Origin: Oikopleura dioica | Taxonomy: Eukaryota > Chordata > Appendicularia > Copelata > Oikopleuridae | Direction of reading: 5' to 3' | DNA length: 64,000 bases | NCBI GenBank assembly: GCA_907165135.1 | Contig: OU015568.1 | Coordinates: 1,930,501 to 1,994,500 of the forward strand | Shown here: one piece after another, positions 10,968-25,100 of the stretch | Numbering within the stretch: position 1 is the first letter of the stretch | How the letters are laid out: every line of letters starts with the position of its first letter | Notes under the pieces: generated by a model | Seen by the model: only the letters and a program-made list of their open reading frames with translations | What the model was told of the DNA's origin: nothing | Database searches by the model: none | Made by a program: the position numbers and the translations under genes

Positions 10968-13549
10968 GACCGGTTGGTTGATTTTCTTCAAAAGTCGCGC
11001 TTCGAGTTTCGTGGGCCTTGAAATCAAGGAAGAGAATAATAAATTCAATAATAATTCAATGGAGAATTATTGCGGAATCTCAATTTATCAAAGACTATTC
11101 GATTGTCCTCTTGTTGACCCTTGAAATCCATCAGGAAATCGATCAAAATCACAGACCTGCTGCTCTGGCTCCTGAAATTGATGACAAGAACGTGCTCGTA
11201 CGTGAAAAACCACGCTTTGACGTAATGAGCGACTGTTGTCAACACCAATGGTCAATTGAACTGTTCCTCGAGGAAACAAAGTCTGAAAAGGGGAGAAAAG
11301 AAAAAGATTGATTTCATCACCGGATATATTCTCATGTCCTTGCCCGACGAAAATATTTGCTGCCCAAGAAAAAAACAGAGCATGGGAAGAAGAAAAACAG
11401 CTTGAAGGGCCCATGTTTTTTTTTATTGTTTTAGGGCCTTGTTCTTAATGTTGATTTAAGATTGATAACAAGCAGCTTTTTAGTAGTATCGTCATTCAGG
11501 AAAATCGAGTCCATTAACTTTTGCGTCAAATCCAGATTCTCGAAAAAGGAAAATTTCCTAATTTTGATCTTGAATTTTTGTTGACAGTAAGTGCGTCGAG
11601 CTGTCGCCGGTCAGAGAGCGGTCACTGACGCCAAGCACAGCTTCCGGGTCCAGAGTCAACACAGCGCTTATTTGCCAGATTCCCAAGGAAGGATTAGGCG
11701 CGGGATTAATTCAATAAACCAGGCTCAGAGCACTTCCGTTGAGGCGTTCTGGGGACAATCGAGGGTGCCGAATAGGCGTGAGACGAGTTTATAAACTGAG
11801 ACGGTACTGTATTTTTTCATTTTGTTGGAGAAAGCATGAGATCAAATAATGTTCAATTAGGGCGGAAATCAAAGTGAACGTAGACGTCAATTTAGATTGA
11901 AATTTCACTGTAAAAAACTTCAATTAGTGCTCATCATTTCTCAGGAGGAGCAAAACTAGAACGCTTTCTAATTTGCTTTCGAATTCGCTTTGAAGGGCCA
12001 AAATTAGATTTGGGCATTTTTCTATTGTGGGTCAAGTGCTAGAAAATTGTCACCAACCAATTTAGAAGGTTAATTTATTCTAGACCGTATATTCTATTTT
12101 GGAGTAAAAAAAAAACTTTTACATGCTAAATATGAAAATTTTTGATCTCAAAATATGATCTTAGCTGGCTAATAAACATATTTCGACTTTAATAAAAAGG
12201 ATAGAATCGTTGTCCTCGACGAAATCGACTTTTTCCTAATAAAAACTTGCTTTTCCTACTAAATTCTCGATATTCCTTGATTTCTAGAACGCCATTCGAG
12301 GGATTAATGAAAATGAAGAAAAAAAAACATTTTTTTGAAAAAATCTCTAGAATACCGTCCAAGAAAACATGAAATCGCGAGTTTTCACGATCAAAGGCAA
12401 TTTTTCGAATAAAAGGGTCAAAAACTTATTTTTCAATTTTTTTATTTTTATAAATTTTAATTAGATATCTTTTGTCATAAATGTTCGAAAATTATCACAA
12501 ATCAATTTAGAAAGCTTACAATCTCTAAAAACAGTGTCGAAAAGTTCATGCTCTTGAGCTTGCCGAGTTCAATCTGGAGATCCAGATTGTCAATTGAATT
12601 TTTTCCCACCGGTCAGGATGGGCCAGATGCAACTGGATTCGACGCAAAAATATAACTTGGGAAAAAAAGATCAACTATTCAATAAAAACTGACCAACTTA
12701 AAATTCTCATTCTCCGGAGACATCGCTGTCAAAAACGCGGAGTAAGCTAGAACGGTGAAAACAATAATTTTCGCAGCGCAAATAGATCATTTTTGTTAAA
12801 ACGCGTTCGGGCCAGACAGGAGTCGGAAGCAAATTGACGCAAGAAAGGAGATTCAGAATCTTTTCTGTCCCTGGATAATGATAAATCTGCGATACGGAGC
12901 CGCCGGAAACGCCACATGGCTGCTCGAGCAAATAAAAGAGGCACGAAGAGCGGTATCACTCGAGGAATACGCCGATTTATGGCATAGTTAGCATTAACAG
13001 AACGGAGATAATTATGACTTTGATGGAGGCGCAGTTTTTGACATGAAATAAAGCTGATTTTGCCAGATTAAAATTTTTGCTATTCCGATTTTGTCAGAAA
13101 ATAAAACTTTTCAAATAAGCACTGTATGAATTTGGATTAAAAATGACGGAAGATACGCACTGTATCACTTGCGAAACTACAGTCAAGAAGACGGCGAGAA
13201 ACGTCTTTACTCTACTGTCTGATCAAAAATTTGAACTCAGAGCAAAGTTCATTAGGTCAAGTAAAAAATGCGATTCGCAAATTTTAAATTTCCTTATTCA
13301 AGAGCGAAGTTTAAGGAGCCTGATACCTGTAATAAACAAAGTCGCGAGGGGTCACTTTCGGACTGGGATGATGAAATGCGCGTGAAATTTATGACTTCCT
13401 CTTTTTCTCTCCCAAATCTAATTTTGCTGAGTTATTGTTGATTCGAAGAAAATAAATTTCAATAAGAAAAGAGTACGAAAAACTGACAAAGAATAAAATT
13501 GATTATAAAAATGAAGTCCCTTAAAAATTGCTGCAAAATTAAGACTTCT

Positions 13550-13572
13550 GTCTGTCAGACAGTCTGACAGAC
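13550..13572. repeat. 23-base palindrome
   Basis: GTCTGTCAGAC and its inverse repeat GTCTGACAGAC-type arm flank a single centre base, forming an almost perfect palindrome. Confidence 0.8.
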
Positions 13573-15318
13573 AATGCCTGGTTTTGAATAAAAACCTTTC
13601 TTCAAGATGTAAATTTCATTAACATCATCATTTTCGGCTGATGTCGAATTTTCTTCCCCTTTCTACTTTTTGACACGGCTGGACAAGGCCCGGTCCGTTC
13701 CACTCTCACGTGACGTCAGAAGCTATAAATCTTCGAGTACAAACTGAAACACGCGAACTCTGCTAAAAGAGTTCTCATCATAATCGATCACCTTTAATTT
13801 CAAAAGTTTACGTGAGAAAAAGGCTTATAAAGAGTTTTTAAAAAATGATAATTGATGTTTTGGGCTTGGGAAAAAAGGCTTTTATGAGATCAGATGCACC
13901 CTGGCAGCTGAGGACCGAAATCAGAATAAAATAATGATTTACTGGAGATGACCAGAAATGGCCACCCCAGGAGAAGAAACAACCGCACATAAAACAGTGA
14001 AAAAATAAGGGGGAGAAAAAAGTGTGGTTGAGGGAAGTTAACACGTGTTTCTCAAAACCTCAATCAAAAAATTGGAGACCCGACCAAAATCGATGACTAT
14101 ACCCTTAATTCTCCTTAAAAGTAATAGAAATACAGTAAGCGCTGGCAATATCGGAGACTAAGAATATGAATGTTTGGATTTTCCCTTTTCAAAATGACTT
14201 GATTTTTAGTGTTATTCGTAGGATTTTTGTTTGGGAAAATCGTTTATGATTATTGAAACTTGGTATTTTCCTCAACCTGTCTACCGGTGTCCAAACAAAA
14301 GCGGAAGTAATCCAGGAAGCGAGTGCGTCATTTGTCCCTAGCTATTTCATTGCTGCTCCTATGCTGTTTCGACAAATGTATTTACGATAATTAGATCCGG
14401 TCGTTGTTAGTGTCTTCACTATTCAAATTCGAACTTACAGTTTGCGCCCGTCTGTAAATCACACCGTAAATGTTCAGAAGATCGTACTTCAAACAGTCAA
14501 AAGCCGCCGTTTGCTATGGCTACTCGTGGATTTATTGGCACCACGTTACCTTGATTCCAAATTGACTGAGTTTTCATGTTTGAGCAGGAAGTGCCAACAA
14601 CTGTTAGGATAAATAATTTTTTTTTTATTTTACGAACGCCATTTCGGAACATTAAGAATTTTAAGATTTTCTAGAAGGGAAGGTAGCACGATTCGACAAA
14701 AAAAACAGCCAAAATTTCTGTCGAATTGCGGACCAATCAGATGTCCGCATTTGGCGTGTCGGCCAATCAGATTTGCGAAACGAATAATTGACGATTTGAA
14801 GCATCATCTCATTCTAGAGCTCTCGAAAATCGATTTCTTTCGGGAAATTTCGAAAGAAAGTATTGCTAAGATAGTCTAAATTAACCTGAATCTGTCGCGC
14901 GAAAAAAACATGCCGGCCGGCATTTCCGGCTTGCGCTTACTTATGTTGTCGGATTATACGAATCCAAAATCTGATGTTACTCTTCCGGGCGCACTTGCTC
15001 CTTGACACACAAGTGACTTGCTTTTTTCATCGAAAGTTGCTTCAATGTTTTTTTTTTAATAATTTGCTAATCTTGCGGAGAATTTTTTCAAGTTCTTGGA
15101 CAAGGATGGAGGACAAAAGAGTGGCGATTTGGCGTCATCAAAGGACGTACTCGAAAATTGCCGGCACAAGGGTCCTTGTCGGGTGTTTTTTCGAGATTCT
15201 TCTTGTTCAGATTTGAAGCCAAGAGGGGAGAAATAAGGGTTCTGCACTTTGATGACCTTCTTGAAATCAGAAAAATGCACTGAAAATTCAGACTTTTTCC
15301 AAAAAAGCTCGATTCTGG

Positions 15319-15552
15319 GCTCGGCAGACTCCGTAGAAAACCTGAGTCAGGTTCTCAAGGCCTCAAAAGAAACGCGACTGAGCGGCTTTTTCAAAAGCAA
15401 AGCCGCGTAGCGGCTTCGCGGCTATTTAAGAGTAGATTGAATATTTAATATCGCGAAGCCGCTCCGCGGCTTTATTTTGAAAAAGCCGCTGTGCGGCTTT
15501 TCGTTTAAGATCGTTCAGACTCTGACTCAAGTTTTTTTACAGGTTGTCGAGC
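15319..15552. repeat. Large foldback repeat with nested GCCGC hairpins
   Basis: The outer left arm reads GCTCGGCAG then AAAACCTGAGTCAGG; the right arm reads GACTCAAG then ACAGGTTGTCGAGC, its inverse. Between them are four short hairpins of the form AAGCCGC-n-GCGGCTT. It shares its outer arms with the elements at 1174, 21968 and 23114. Confidence 0.75.
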
Positions 15553-18500
15553 TCAGGTTCGCTTTGAGGATTTTTTTAAATGGGCTGAGAATGTCTGGTT
15601 TTACAGACAAATCACCATCACAATTTAATGGAGGACTTCGAAATACCGTTCTTATCGAGAAGAATCTCTCGTGAATTCATTTTTGGCGTAGATTCGAACT
15701 CATAACAGTCGCCCTTTTTGTCCAATTCTCTTCCCAGTTGTTTAATTTCGCTTCTTGTCGAACGTCATGAAACCAATAAAATGCGCTATTTGGCCGTGTG
15801 CTACTGTTACTGTGCGTTAGTGACGTCCTTGCTTGAGAAAAAAAAAAGTCGTGACAAAAGCTTGTTTGTCGTATGTATATGTTACCGGATATTTACTTTA
15901 TTACTTTTTTAGTGACGTCCTTTTCAATCTCTTTTTTGGTCTGCGATTTATGCCGCTTTAAAAATCGTGCTGAAGAAACTTGCGTTTTTCGTTTTGGAAA
16001 CCGAAAAATAGTAACCGCAGAAAGTCCAATTCGAAATAGAGGTCAAGGATTTTCGACAGAGTGTTGAACTATTGAATATTTCGAAATTAAGTGCCCACAG
16101 GCGTGTTCTCGAAATAATTTCCGGAAAAATTGACTCCTGGATAAACATCAAAATTGCATAAGATTTATGAACGCTAGGAATAAGAAATCAAGGCTGGGGC
16201 TTTTGGAAACTAAGTTCAAAGAGGTCCTTCCAATTGTCACATGATCCAATGAAATCGATGATGGATGGGACAAAAAGAATAAATTCACTGAAAACAACAT
16301 GTCAAAAAGTTCAAAGTAAAGGCCCATTATCATGATTTTTGAGGGTTAAACAAATCTATGGAAGTGATTTTATGGATCAGGGTTTTGATTGGCCGGTAGG
16401 TCAAATGCAGCAATCTTATTTGCAATCCAAAATGCACTACAATTAATTTGTTACGTCGATTTTCGATGGCCTATTACTTAAATTTATTGTGAAAATTATG
16501 CAATAAGAAAAATCAACCTTCAGATTTCGAAAGTATCATCACTTTAATTTGCTTCCTTCCGTTGACCTTTTTAAAAGTTCAACTACAGTCGATCGTTTAC
16601 TTGCGAGTGCTTAGTACCAAATCAGTAAGGTCGCCTCTCCCTCTCCTTTTTACTTTTTCAAAGTACTAAAAAGCAGCTGCTGAACACTGGATCAGCTTCA
16701 TAAATCAAGGTTGTAAGCTATTTTTAACACATGATAGGCCGTTGCCCTTTGATCTTCCCCGCCGCAGCTTGCTTTTTCTTCTTTTTTTTTTTCTTGACGA
16801 TTCTCCTGATCGAATCATTTTCAAATGCGAAATTTGTGATAAGAAACGAACATTTACGCATTCGTCAGATTCTTCTTTGAGTTGCAGAATGTTTGTATAA
16901 ATCTTTCAAAAAACGTGCCAAAATGTATTCAAATCCGAGATTTTGCGTGAGACTGTAGTAGACAGTCTGATTCTCCTGCTGCACGTGGCCCCTTCAGCAG
17001 CTTCCTTTCACGTGTTAAAGAATGAGTCTATCAAGTCGACCGAGCAAATAATCGTCAAAAAATCCGGGAAAGCGTAAACCAGACCACGAGATGGATATAA
17101 TAAGGTGATAGTAAACCGAGAAGAATTTTTAGCACGACGTCAATTTTAAAATGCAAATCTCAAATATATGAAGAAAGAAAGTTCAGAATAATATTCTTCT
17201 GGAATTTCAGTGCTCAGCCTCTTTTGTCAAAAGGATTATCAGACTGGCCAAAGATAGAATAAAGCTGTTCAGACGTGTAGCTATTCCGGAAGTTGCCACG
17301 TACTCACTGTACATTTGACTGTTGAAGTGACTTAACAGCTTTTTGAAACAATTTTACTTGGTTATCAAATAATCGGATTGAAACAAGCAAAACAAAGAAA
17401 AGATTATTTGATAGGACAAAAAATTTTTTGAGCATTTTGATTGGTTGCAAATTGAAAATTGGATTTTGATTGTATTGGTCAAATATAAAATATTGTTTTA
17501 GGAAAATTTCTTAATATTTCTTTTCCAGAGAAAATTGTTTCAGGAGCAAACTTAAATCCTCGGCGGAAAACCCCTTTGAAGTAACTGTAACGTGCACAGT
17601 GTTACTTCTGCTCCCACGTTCACACACGAGCACTGGAGGGAGGTCTCTGCAACAGACACTGTAGCTCGCTCTAAAACTCGACTCTTTGCAACAGTAATAA
17701 TCAGCTGGGTTGGATTTCCTCAAGCGCTATTTTCGTCTTCTGCTAATTTACTGAGCATTTTTCAATTGACGCAATGCTTTGAACTCAACAAATTCGTCTT
17801 TGAATCCGAATTATTGGTCCTCAAGCGCTTATGGGTTAAAATTTCCGATAAGGAACTCAACAATTTTCCTTTTTTGAAGGAGTACGAAGATTTTAAAAGT
17901 GTAAACTTAAGGGAACCCCCTGGCTTTAATTGAATTTATTATCCGTCTGAATTAGTCTGATGGGAATAAATACGCTGAGAAGCCCTTAAGATCCGTGCAC
18001 TCCAGAAGCACATCTGCGTTTTCACCAAACAAAAACTCGAGCGCCGGCAGCAATCTTTTTTCTCACCAAATCAAAATTTAGGGCGAATTCATAAAACCTT
18101 CATCAAATTGTCAATTGAATTGATCCATCATTATTTCTGAAATAGACAAAATCTCGACTCTGTCTCGAGTAATTCAAAACAACCCTTCTACTCAAATAGC
18201 CTCTCTTCTTCCCATAAAGATCAAAAAGAAGCAAAAGCCATTTCCCCGTGCTGGATTAAAAAACTTCCTAAAGCTGTAAACTGACCGACTCGAGTTGGTG
18301 ATAGTCTAAGGAACAGCATAATCAGCAGTGGCATTAAGCACTGCCACCAGAAATAGAAAGCTGTCAATACTTGAAAGTTTTTTTTTTTATTTTGAAAAAG
18401 GTTGTTTTGCTGTAAGGAATTTCGAAGCTAATAGGGTTGAAATCTGATATTTTTTCATAAATTTTTTCGCCTTGAAATTCTTGCGAGCTTCTTTTGGAAG

Positions 18501-19124
18501 GGACTGGAAGAAAACTTGATTGTCTGATGAAAAATCTGCAACAACAACTTCAAAGCGTAATCTTATCTGCATCCAAAAGTCGGCCTTGACCAGGAGCACG
18601 TCCAGCATGCATGGATCTGTTGATCTGTTGATTGTTCTGTCTTGGGCGAGGAGCGCCCTCGCCCTCGTCAATCTTGGCCGCGTTTGAGCGCCGTCTCTAC
18701 CACCTTAACACAAACTTAGGTCGCGCCCGCGCCCACCTCTGTTCAGGCGCGCCGCTCCCGTTCACCCTGCTAACATCGTCAATACTCTCTTTGGATCTCC
18801 TTAAAAATAACAAAAAGAAAATTCAAAATTTCTTGTGCCATTTTTTTGAAAAAGAGATCCTCGACGAAAATTTCAAGAAAACTCGAAAAAACGTTGTTTA
18901 AAAAGAGATTTTTAAAAAAGAAGAAATCGAGGGGATACCCTTAAGAAGATAAAAAAGAGATAAAAGAAGAAGAATTCGGAGAAGAAAAAAGGGTTGAGCG
19001 CGATAGAAGAAAAAGCGCTGAGCTAACCTGGCCAGAAGGGAAATTAGGCTTTGTTGACCGAGTTTGTGTCAGTAAGTTCCAAGTGTGAGTGGAACTTATC
19101 AGAGATCATCCCAGAAGACAGAAA

Positions 19125-22100
19125 ATGATGATACAGATATTCGTCCTACTGCTATTTCAATCTGTAAGTACTCAAATGATTGAAGAATTTCGTATTCGAA
19201 AATTCTTTTTCTGATTAAAAAATAAGGGAAAAGTTAATCATTCCGAGTAAGAAATACCAATTGAGATTAAGGGTGTATCAAGCAGTTTAATTTTCTTCAG
19301 GATATCCGTCCATTAAGTCAAAAAATCTGATTGAAAGAAAAATTTTATGATTTTTTGTCAGAATTTAAAATTATTTCATTCAAAAAATGGGTTGAAAAAG
19401 AAGCCGAATTCAGAATTTTTAGGGGGTGGAAATTTTCAAGCTGGGCCGATTTTACTTCCCATTATTTGAACTTCTTTAGTATTTTTATGTGCGTAATGAG
19501 TTAGTTGACACAGCAGGATTTGCACGCCCGGCAGAAATGAGAAAGTGAGAGTCTGGTCTTGACTTTTCACAAAAAAAAATCACGTAAATCAGCGAGTTTT
19601 TTCAATTTACACAAAAAGACGCGTTGAGGTTCATCTTCAGTTTTTTAGCGTTTATACTTCTTAGTGTTTATTACCGAGCTTTTATTGAGGCCGGCTGAGG
19701 TCCAGATTTTCAAGGGCAAGACAAAAGGGGGCAACTTGTGGCGGTTGATTTAAGGTGCTCCAGCGTGATAATTATTACATAGGAAGGTGAACATAGAATA
19801 TATTTATGAGAAAGTTTCTTTTTTTACGAAACGTGAATAAAATTTCAAAAATTATTTCGTAAATAATATTCGGCCGGCTTAAGGATGTACCTGCTTATTC
19901 GAAAATTATGACGTTGATCACCTTAACGTCCACTGCGAGTCGTTTCAGGTGTTGCATCATCTGTCAGACATTCGCGCGACATTTGATGACATCTCTTGGA
20001 CAGCTTCTACTATTCTTCCCAATATCTAACTATCGCCTTTAAATTTAAGCATGAATGCCGTCTGACAGTAGAATCGACTTTTCTTTTTGGAAAAATTTAT
20101 TACAGCGGAAATTGCGGGCATAAAATTTCAATGATCTTGACCTACATTTTCTTATCCAGATTTCCACGTGACAGCCAAGCCAAACTGTAAATATGTACTG
20201 TACTCTCTGTAGCAACAAGAAGGGGACGGTCAGTGTCGAATGGGAACAAAATCTGAAAAGGCTCATTTCCGGGGGTTTATTTTTCGATCAAGTTTATGAT
20301 ATTTGAATTTCCTGCTATTAAATTATCGATTTTCACATGTTCCGATTGGCCCTGACCCACCCTTTAGATGATGAGAATTCTAGCTGATTTATGAGCCGAG
20401 TTCTTGAAAGAAAAATTAACCCATCAAGTAAAGCTCAGGCAAAAAATGCCCAAAATGCACAAAAGTGTTTTATCCGCGTTCGAGAGTTAAAATTGCAAAA
20501 GTCAAGGACCTCATTTCAACTCGAGCCCTAATTGTACCTTCTGACGAAAATTTTTACGCAAGCGATAAAAGCTTCTTATCAATTTTTTGAGGTTTTCGCC
20601 TAAAATTTTTATAATTTCGACACTTTGAACAAGTAGAAGCAGGCTTAAATTTTCAAGCTGTTTATTGGGAAATAAACTGTATGTAACACTTATTGCAGTA
20701 CAGTTCTAGAGATCGTAGATAAGCATAAGATAGGATTGCACATCTGAAAGCACTTGATGAAAATGCGCCCGGAGCCGGAAATTGGGGCCCTTGACTTGAG
20801 TCCTATATTTTACATAAAAAACGGTAGAAAATTAAATAGGTGGTTTGGGCGTCACGTGACAAATCGAGCCCTGATTTCGGGCAAAATTTCTTGATTCTGA
20901 AAATCTGAAATTCTGCTGAGCGCAGCGAAAATGAAATAAAGAGCGCTATAAAAGGAGAAAAGTACAAAAGCCAAAAAAGGCGACTCGAGAAGGTAGATAA
21001 ACTCAGAAAGCTGCTGAAAAGGACATCAAGTTTATTCAAACATGACAATGGGCCCACCAAGCAGCAGCTTGTGTAAACTCTTTAGAGCGCGCTTCAAATG
21101 AAGAAAAAAATGAAATTATGACGAAAAGTCTATATTCTCTTTTTCGAATCTTCAAATCGAGAAGCCGCGCGCGGCTTCGAGCAAAAGAAGATTTCAGCCG
21201 CACGAAGCGCGGCTTTCTTATTCCCTTTCTATAAGCCGCAGGTGGCTCCTTGATTTTTATCTCTTAAAACTAGATATAAAATAGCCGCAAGCGGCTTTTT
21301 TCTAAAGAAAATCATATTGGTAAAACAGCAGATGCTGCTCTTTTATCAGCGGAAATATGGACCACAAGGTCGTCCGGAATTTCGAACACGATCTTGTGCT
21401 TTGTTTCGAATTGCTGTTTAGGAAATACCTCGCTGAAAGAATGCGTTCTTATTTTGCTCCTTCGAGTAACCCGATTTTGCTTCCAAAATCCCATTTTTCT
21501 CCAGTAGATGTATTCTATTTTGATTTTGATTCTTTTGTTATCAATTATTTTCGAATCTTATGATACCATAAACGCATAAAATGCCAAAAGTGAGAATTGA
21601 AAAGACAGAAGCTGAAGTTTTTATTGTTTTCAGCGGATGCGAATAACTTTCACACCAAAAATATGAACAAGTCACTAATCTGAATATATTCTCAATTTCG
21701 TAAAGTAAATAATATATTTCATCATAATAAGAGAGTCCCAGGCGGATGAGTTGCTGTCGCTCAAGATCACACGTATCAGCGCGGAAATCGTCAGTTCAAT
21801 CACTCATTTTGATAAGACTCTAGTCTCGCTGTCTGGCATACTAATACAACTTCTGTTTTTATGAACCCGACTTGATCCCAAATTCACTTTACGCCGATTT
21901 TTCTCAATACCGAAATTGAAAAACTCAAAAGCCGCAAGTCGAATTTACCATATTTGATAGAATCAAGAGTCGACAACCTGTGTTGAAAACCTGAGTCAGG
22001 ATTTGAAAGATCCTTAATTAAAAGCCGCGCCGCGGCTTTCACCTAAACGAAGCCGCATAGCGGCTTCACGAAAATAACCATTAAAATCCATTTTGAGTAC

Positions 22101-25100
22101 TTTCAATTCCTGACTCAGGCTTTCAACACAGGTTGCTGACCCAAAGAAAGATTCACTGTAGTAACTGAAGCTGCTAATGACTGCGCAGTTAACCGACGAG
22201 AAAGTTCACCAATAACCGCAGGCAAAAACTAAACACAGAAGAGGAGGCCAAGTTCGCTTTTACCCTAATTACCAGCGACTTTAGCGTTTCTTTTTCTTTT
22301 GAGATCGTTTTCCGAAAAGAAAATGACGCTTGAATAAGTTTTGCCGAACAACACTTGACATTGAATGGGAAGTGTCCTCAATCTTGCGAGCTCCTCTCAC
22401 CACATTCTTACCCTTTATCCCCGTAGCTTAGCGCAAACCCTCTTCGACTTCAAGCCCGTGCGCAGAATATACACTCTTCAATATATCAATATTCTGCTGA
22501 TTCGGGCGAAATTCAGGGCTTGAATATATCATTTTTAATGAAAAACAACCTTGTTTTTTTGCCCTTATTCCAAAACAAGGACATCAGCGTTCTGATTCTG
22601 GACATAATCAGTGTCTAATCATTCCCGTCTTTGATCTCCTGTCTTTTCCCTACTCACAAATAACACCTCAGGTGTAAGTGTCACACTGGCTCAATCTTCG
22701 TTTTCACGAGGCATAATTATGACTTGCGATTATTGATTTAATCGTTAACTACCTCGCTAAAGCCAAAGCTGCTCCATCCAAAAATGCGCTAGAATTAATA
22801 TTCAACTTTGAACTTTTCCTTTTGCTCTTTCAAATTTTTATATAAAAACTTTGTTGAACTTTTGCCCTTTGTCAGGTGGGCTTATCCTTGGCGTCTTCAT
22901 TAATTATAAAACGGGGAAAGAGATAAACTCGGATTCGCAATTCAAGCTTGGAGTTTAGCTTTTTGTCCAAGAGGTTCCGTGACGTAGTCGAGTGTTTAGA
23001 TGTACGTTCAGGGATTTTGGGCGAGGAGAAAAGCTGGCTTGTTTGCCATGCGAAATTATCATAACTTTGAATTCTGGGGAAAAATTAAGAATGCCCCATT
23101 TCAAATAAACTAGGCTCGGCAACCTGTGGAGAAAACCTGAGTCAGGGTCCTAGAAGAGCTTAGATAATAGCCGCGTAGCTCTTCCAGGACCCTAAGTCAG
23201 GTTTTCTGCACAAGTTTTCTCAAACTCGAGGAGCATCAATTTCGCCCATTCTGAGCAGTACCAAGCAATAAGTTCAAGCTCAGAGGTACTTAACGAGCAC
23301 ACAATCTCTCTCAGAGCTCCGCCTCATAAATCTTGATAGTTTCGTTCTTTTATGTCGATTCGTGGCATTTTCCAGCCAGCGGAAAAAAGGACTCCTTTTG
23401 CTGATTATAAATACTTGTCCATTTTGGTGACGCACGTGCTCTTTGAACTTTTCTCAAGAAGCAGTGAAAGTTGAAAACTTGAAGGCATGATTATAGGAAG
23501 AATTGACAGATATACAAATAAGCTTTCCTTAAAAAAGATGGACAGAACACTTTGACGCCCTTATTTATAAATTTAACCGATAGGAAAAAGCGAAGTAAAT
23601 GTATTTTTTAGGTGATATCAATATCAGAGCGGCATTTACGCGAAAAAATCGACGGTGAATACAGAATAATCCACGATTACTACGCTGAAGTCGACTCGAA
23701 ACGCAAAAGAAGGTCGTCATTGCTGGTTAATCAGGAACGAGGATGGAAAAAAATTATCGGAGCTACCGTATCTCCGGTCTTGTTTATTCGAATGTGGAGA
23801 ATCTATGATAGGCTCAGACAAAGATTCAAGTTTAATTTTTGTTTGTGGAAAATGAGTTTGAAGAAAGTTAGATGAGTGTTCACTTTTTCTCGCCGGAATC
23901 GCGGCTTGATCGACAAGTGGTTAATGGGACTAGAGGGGTACCACCCGTCAGAGCTTCTCCGGTAGATACTCACGTAGCAGCAACTAGGGCTTCCTTCACT
24001 AGAAATCTTTTTTTCATTCCGAAACAGACGATTTCAGACGATGACGAATTCGAGCACTACTTCACCTTTAAAACGGCCGATTCAAACGACCTTCGCTTCG
24101 CAGTGACTTTGGACTCTGGTAGCGACTCCGGATGCAAGTTCTATTCCGGCCGAGTGGTCGGACAGGACGACAGCGAGGCGACTTTGAGTGATTGTTTTGG
24201 GTTCGGACTTGTCCACAACGCAGAAGCGTTGATAAAAACAAATCTAAATAGAAACGATGAGTTCAAGCCCAGGCACGTCAGAATCGCAGTCGTTTTGCTG
24301 ACTCATTAGTTTATTTCTTCTAATTTTGTTTTTTCTTCAACTTATTTCGAACCCATTTCTCAGCGGTCTGTGGTCAGGCATGATCCACATGGACGACGAG
24401 CTCTGGATCCTGGACCATTTGGAAGACTCCAGCCAGAGACGAGCTCACGTCATCTATCGACTGGACGACGATGTGAACTCGGTCTTGTGTAAGTCGTGGA
24501 AATGCCTTCGGATTAATTCTCGGCAAATCATAATTTTCAGGCAGCGCGCGACTATAAATTTTACTTTATGTGCGGAGATAAACCGTGACATTAGCTTCCC
24601 CCGCATTTTGGGGCGGTGAGTAATTTTTTGGTACTTATCACATGTCTCTTGAACCGATTCTTTTCTCGCAAAGAATGAAGGAAAAACGAAATAGCCGCTT
24701 TTTTATTTTTCCATAAAAATATTTTCAGCAACGAAAAACTCAAATTCCCTCGTTAGAGATACCTTCGATTTCCTCCCTCCATCATCTCGTCGCTCGCGTT
24801 CTCGTCGAGCTGCTGCTGCATTTCGCTCGAGCTTGCCGACCCGCAGCAACATGAAGAAGCCAGCCTTGAACGTCACTATCGAGGTCACCGTTGGCGATGA
24901 CCTGGTGCAGCACTATCAGGAGATTGTGAACAAGAAGCAGACGAACGATGCTGCCGGGCGGGAATACTCGCTCGAAAAATACATCGACGCTTTGATGAAA
25001 TACACCAACGATATCTACAAGCACAGCTCGTTGACTTCTCGATTCCACTTTCACCGAGTCGGCAAAGTGCAAAAACTGGAAAAGCGAGAGACCGATAGCA

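Larger units (their letters stand above)
10968..19124. other. 8-kb gene-poor region upstream of ADAMTS
   Basis: I find no supported multi-exon gene here. Open frames at 11591-11794, 12707-12959 and 17592-17933 lack starts or splice partners. The region carries the foldback repeat at 15319-15552 and a 23-base palindrome at 13550-13572. In a genome otherwise packed with genes, this space next to ADAMTS could hold its regulatory DNA. Confidence 0.5.

Noticed and set aside
11591-11794. 67-codon plus-strand frame of higher GC
   Set aside because: No ATG at a sensible place, no splice partners and no family match.
17592-17933. 113-codon plus-strand frame
   Set aside because: No signal, domain or splice context; composition is like the surrounding non-coding DNA.
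18620-18780. GC-rich patch with an open frame
   Set aside because: No homology seen, and no exon-intron structure; GC content alone is not enough.
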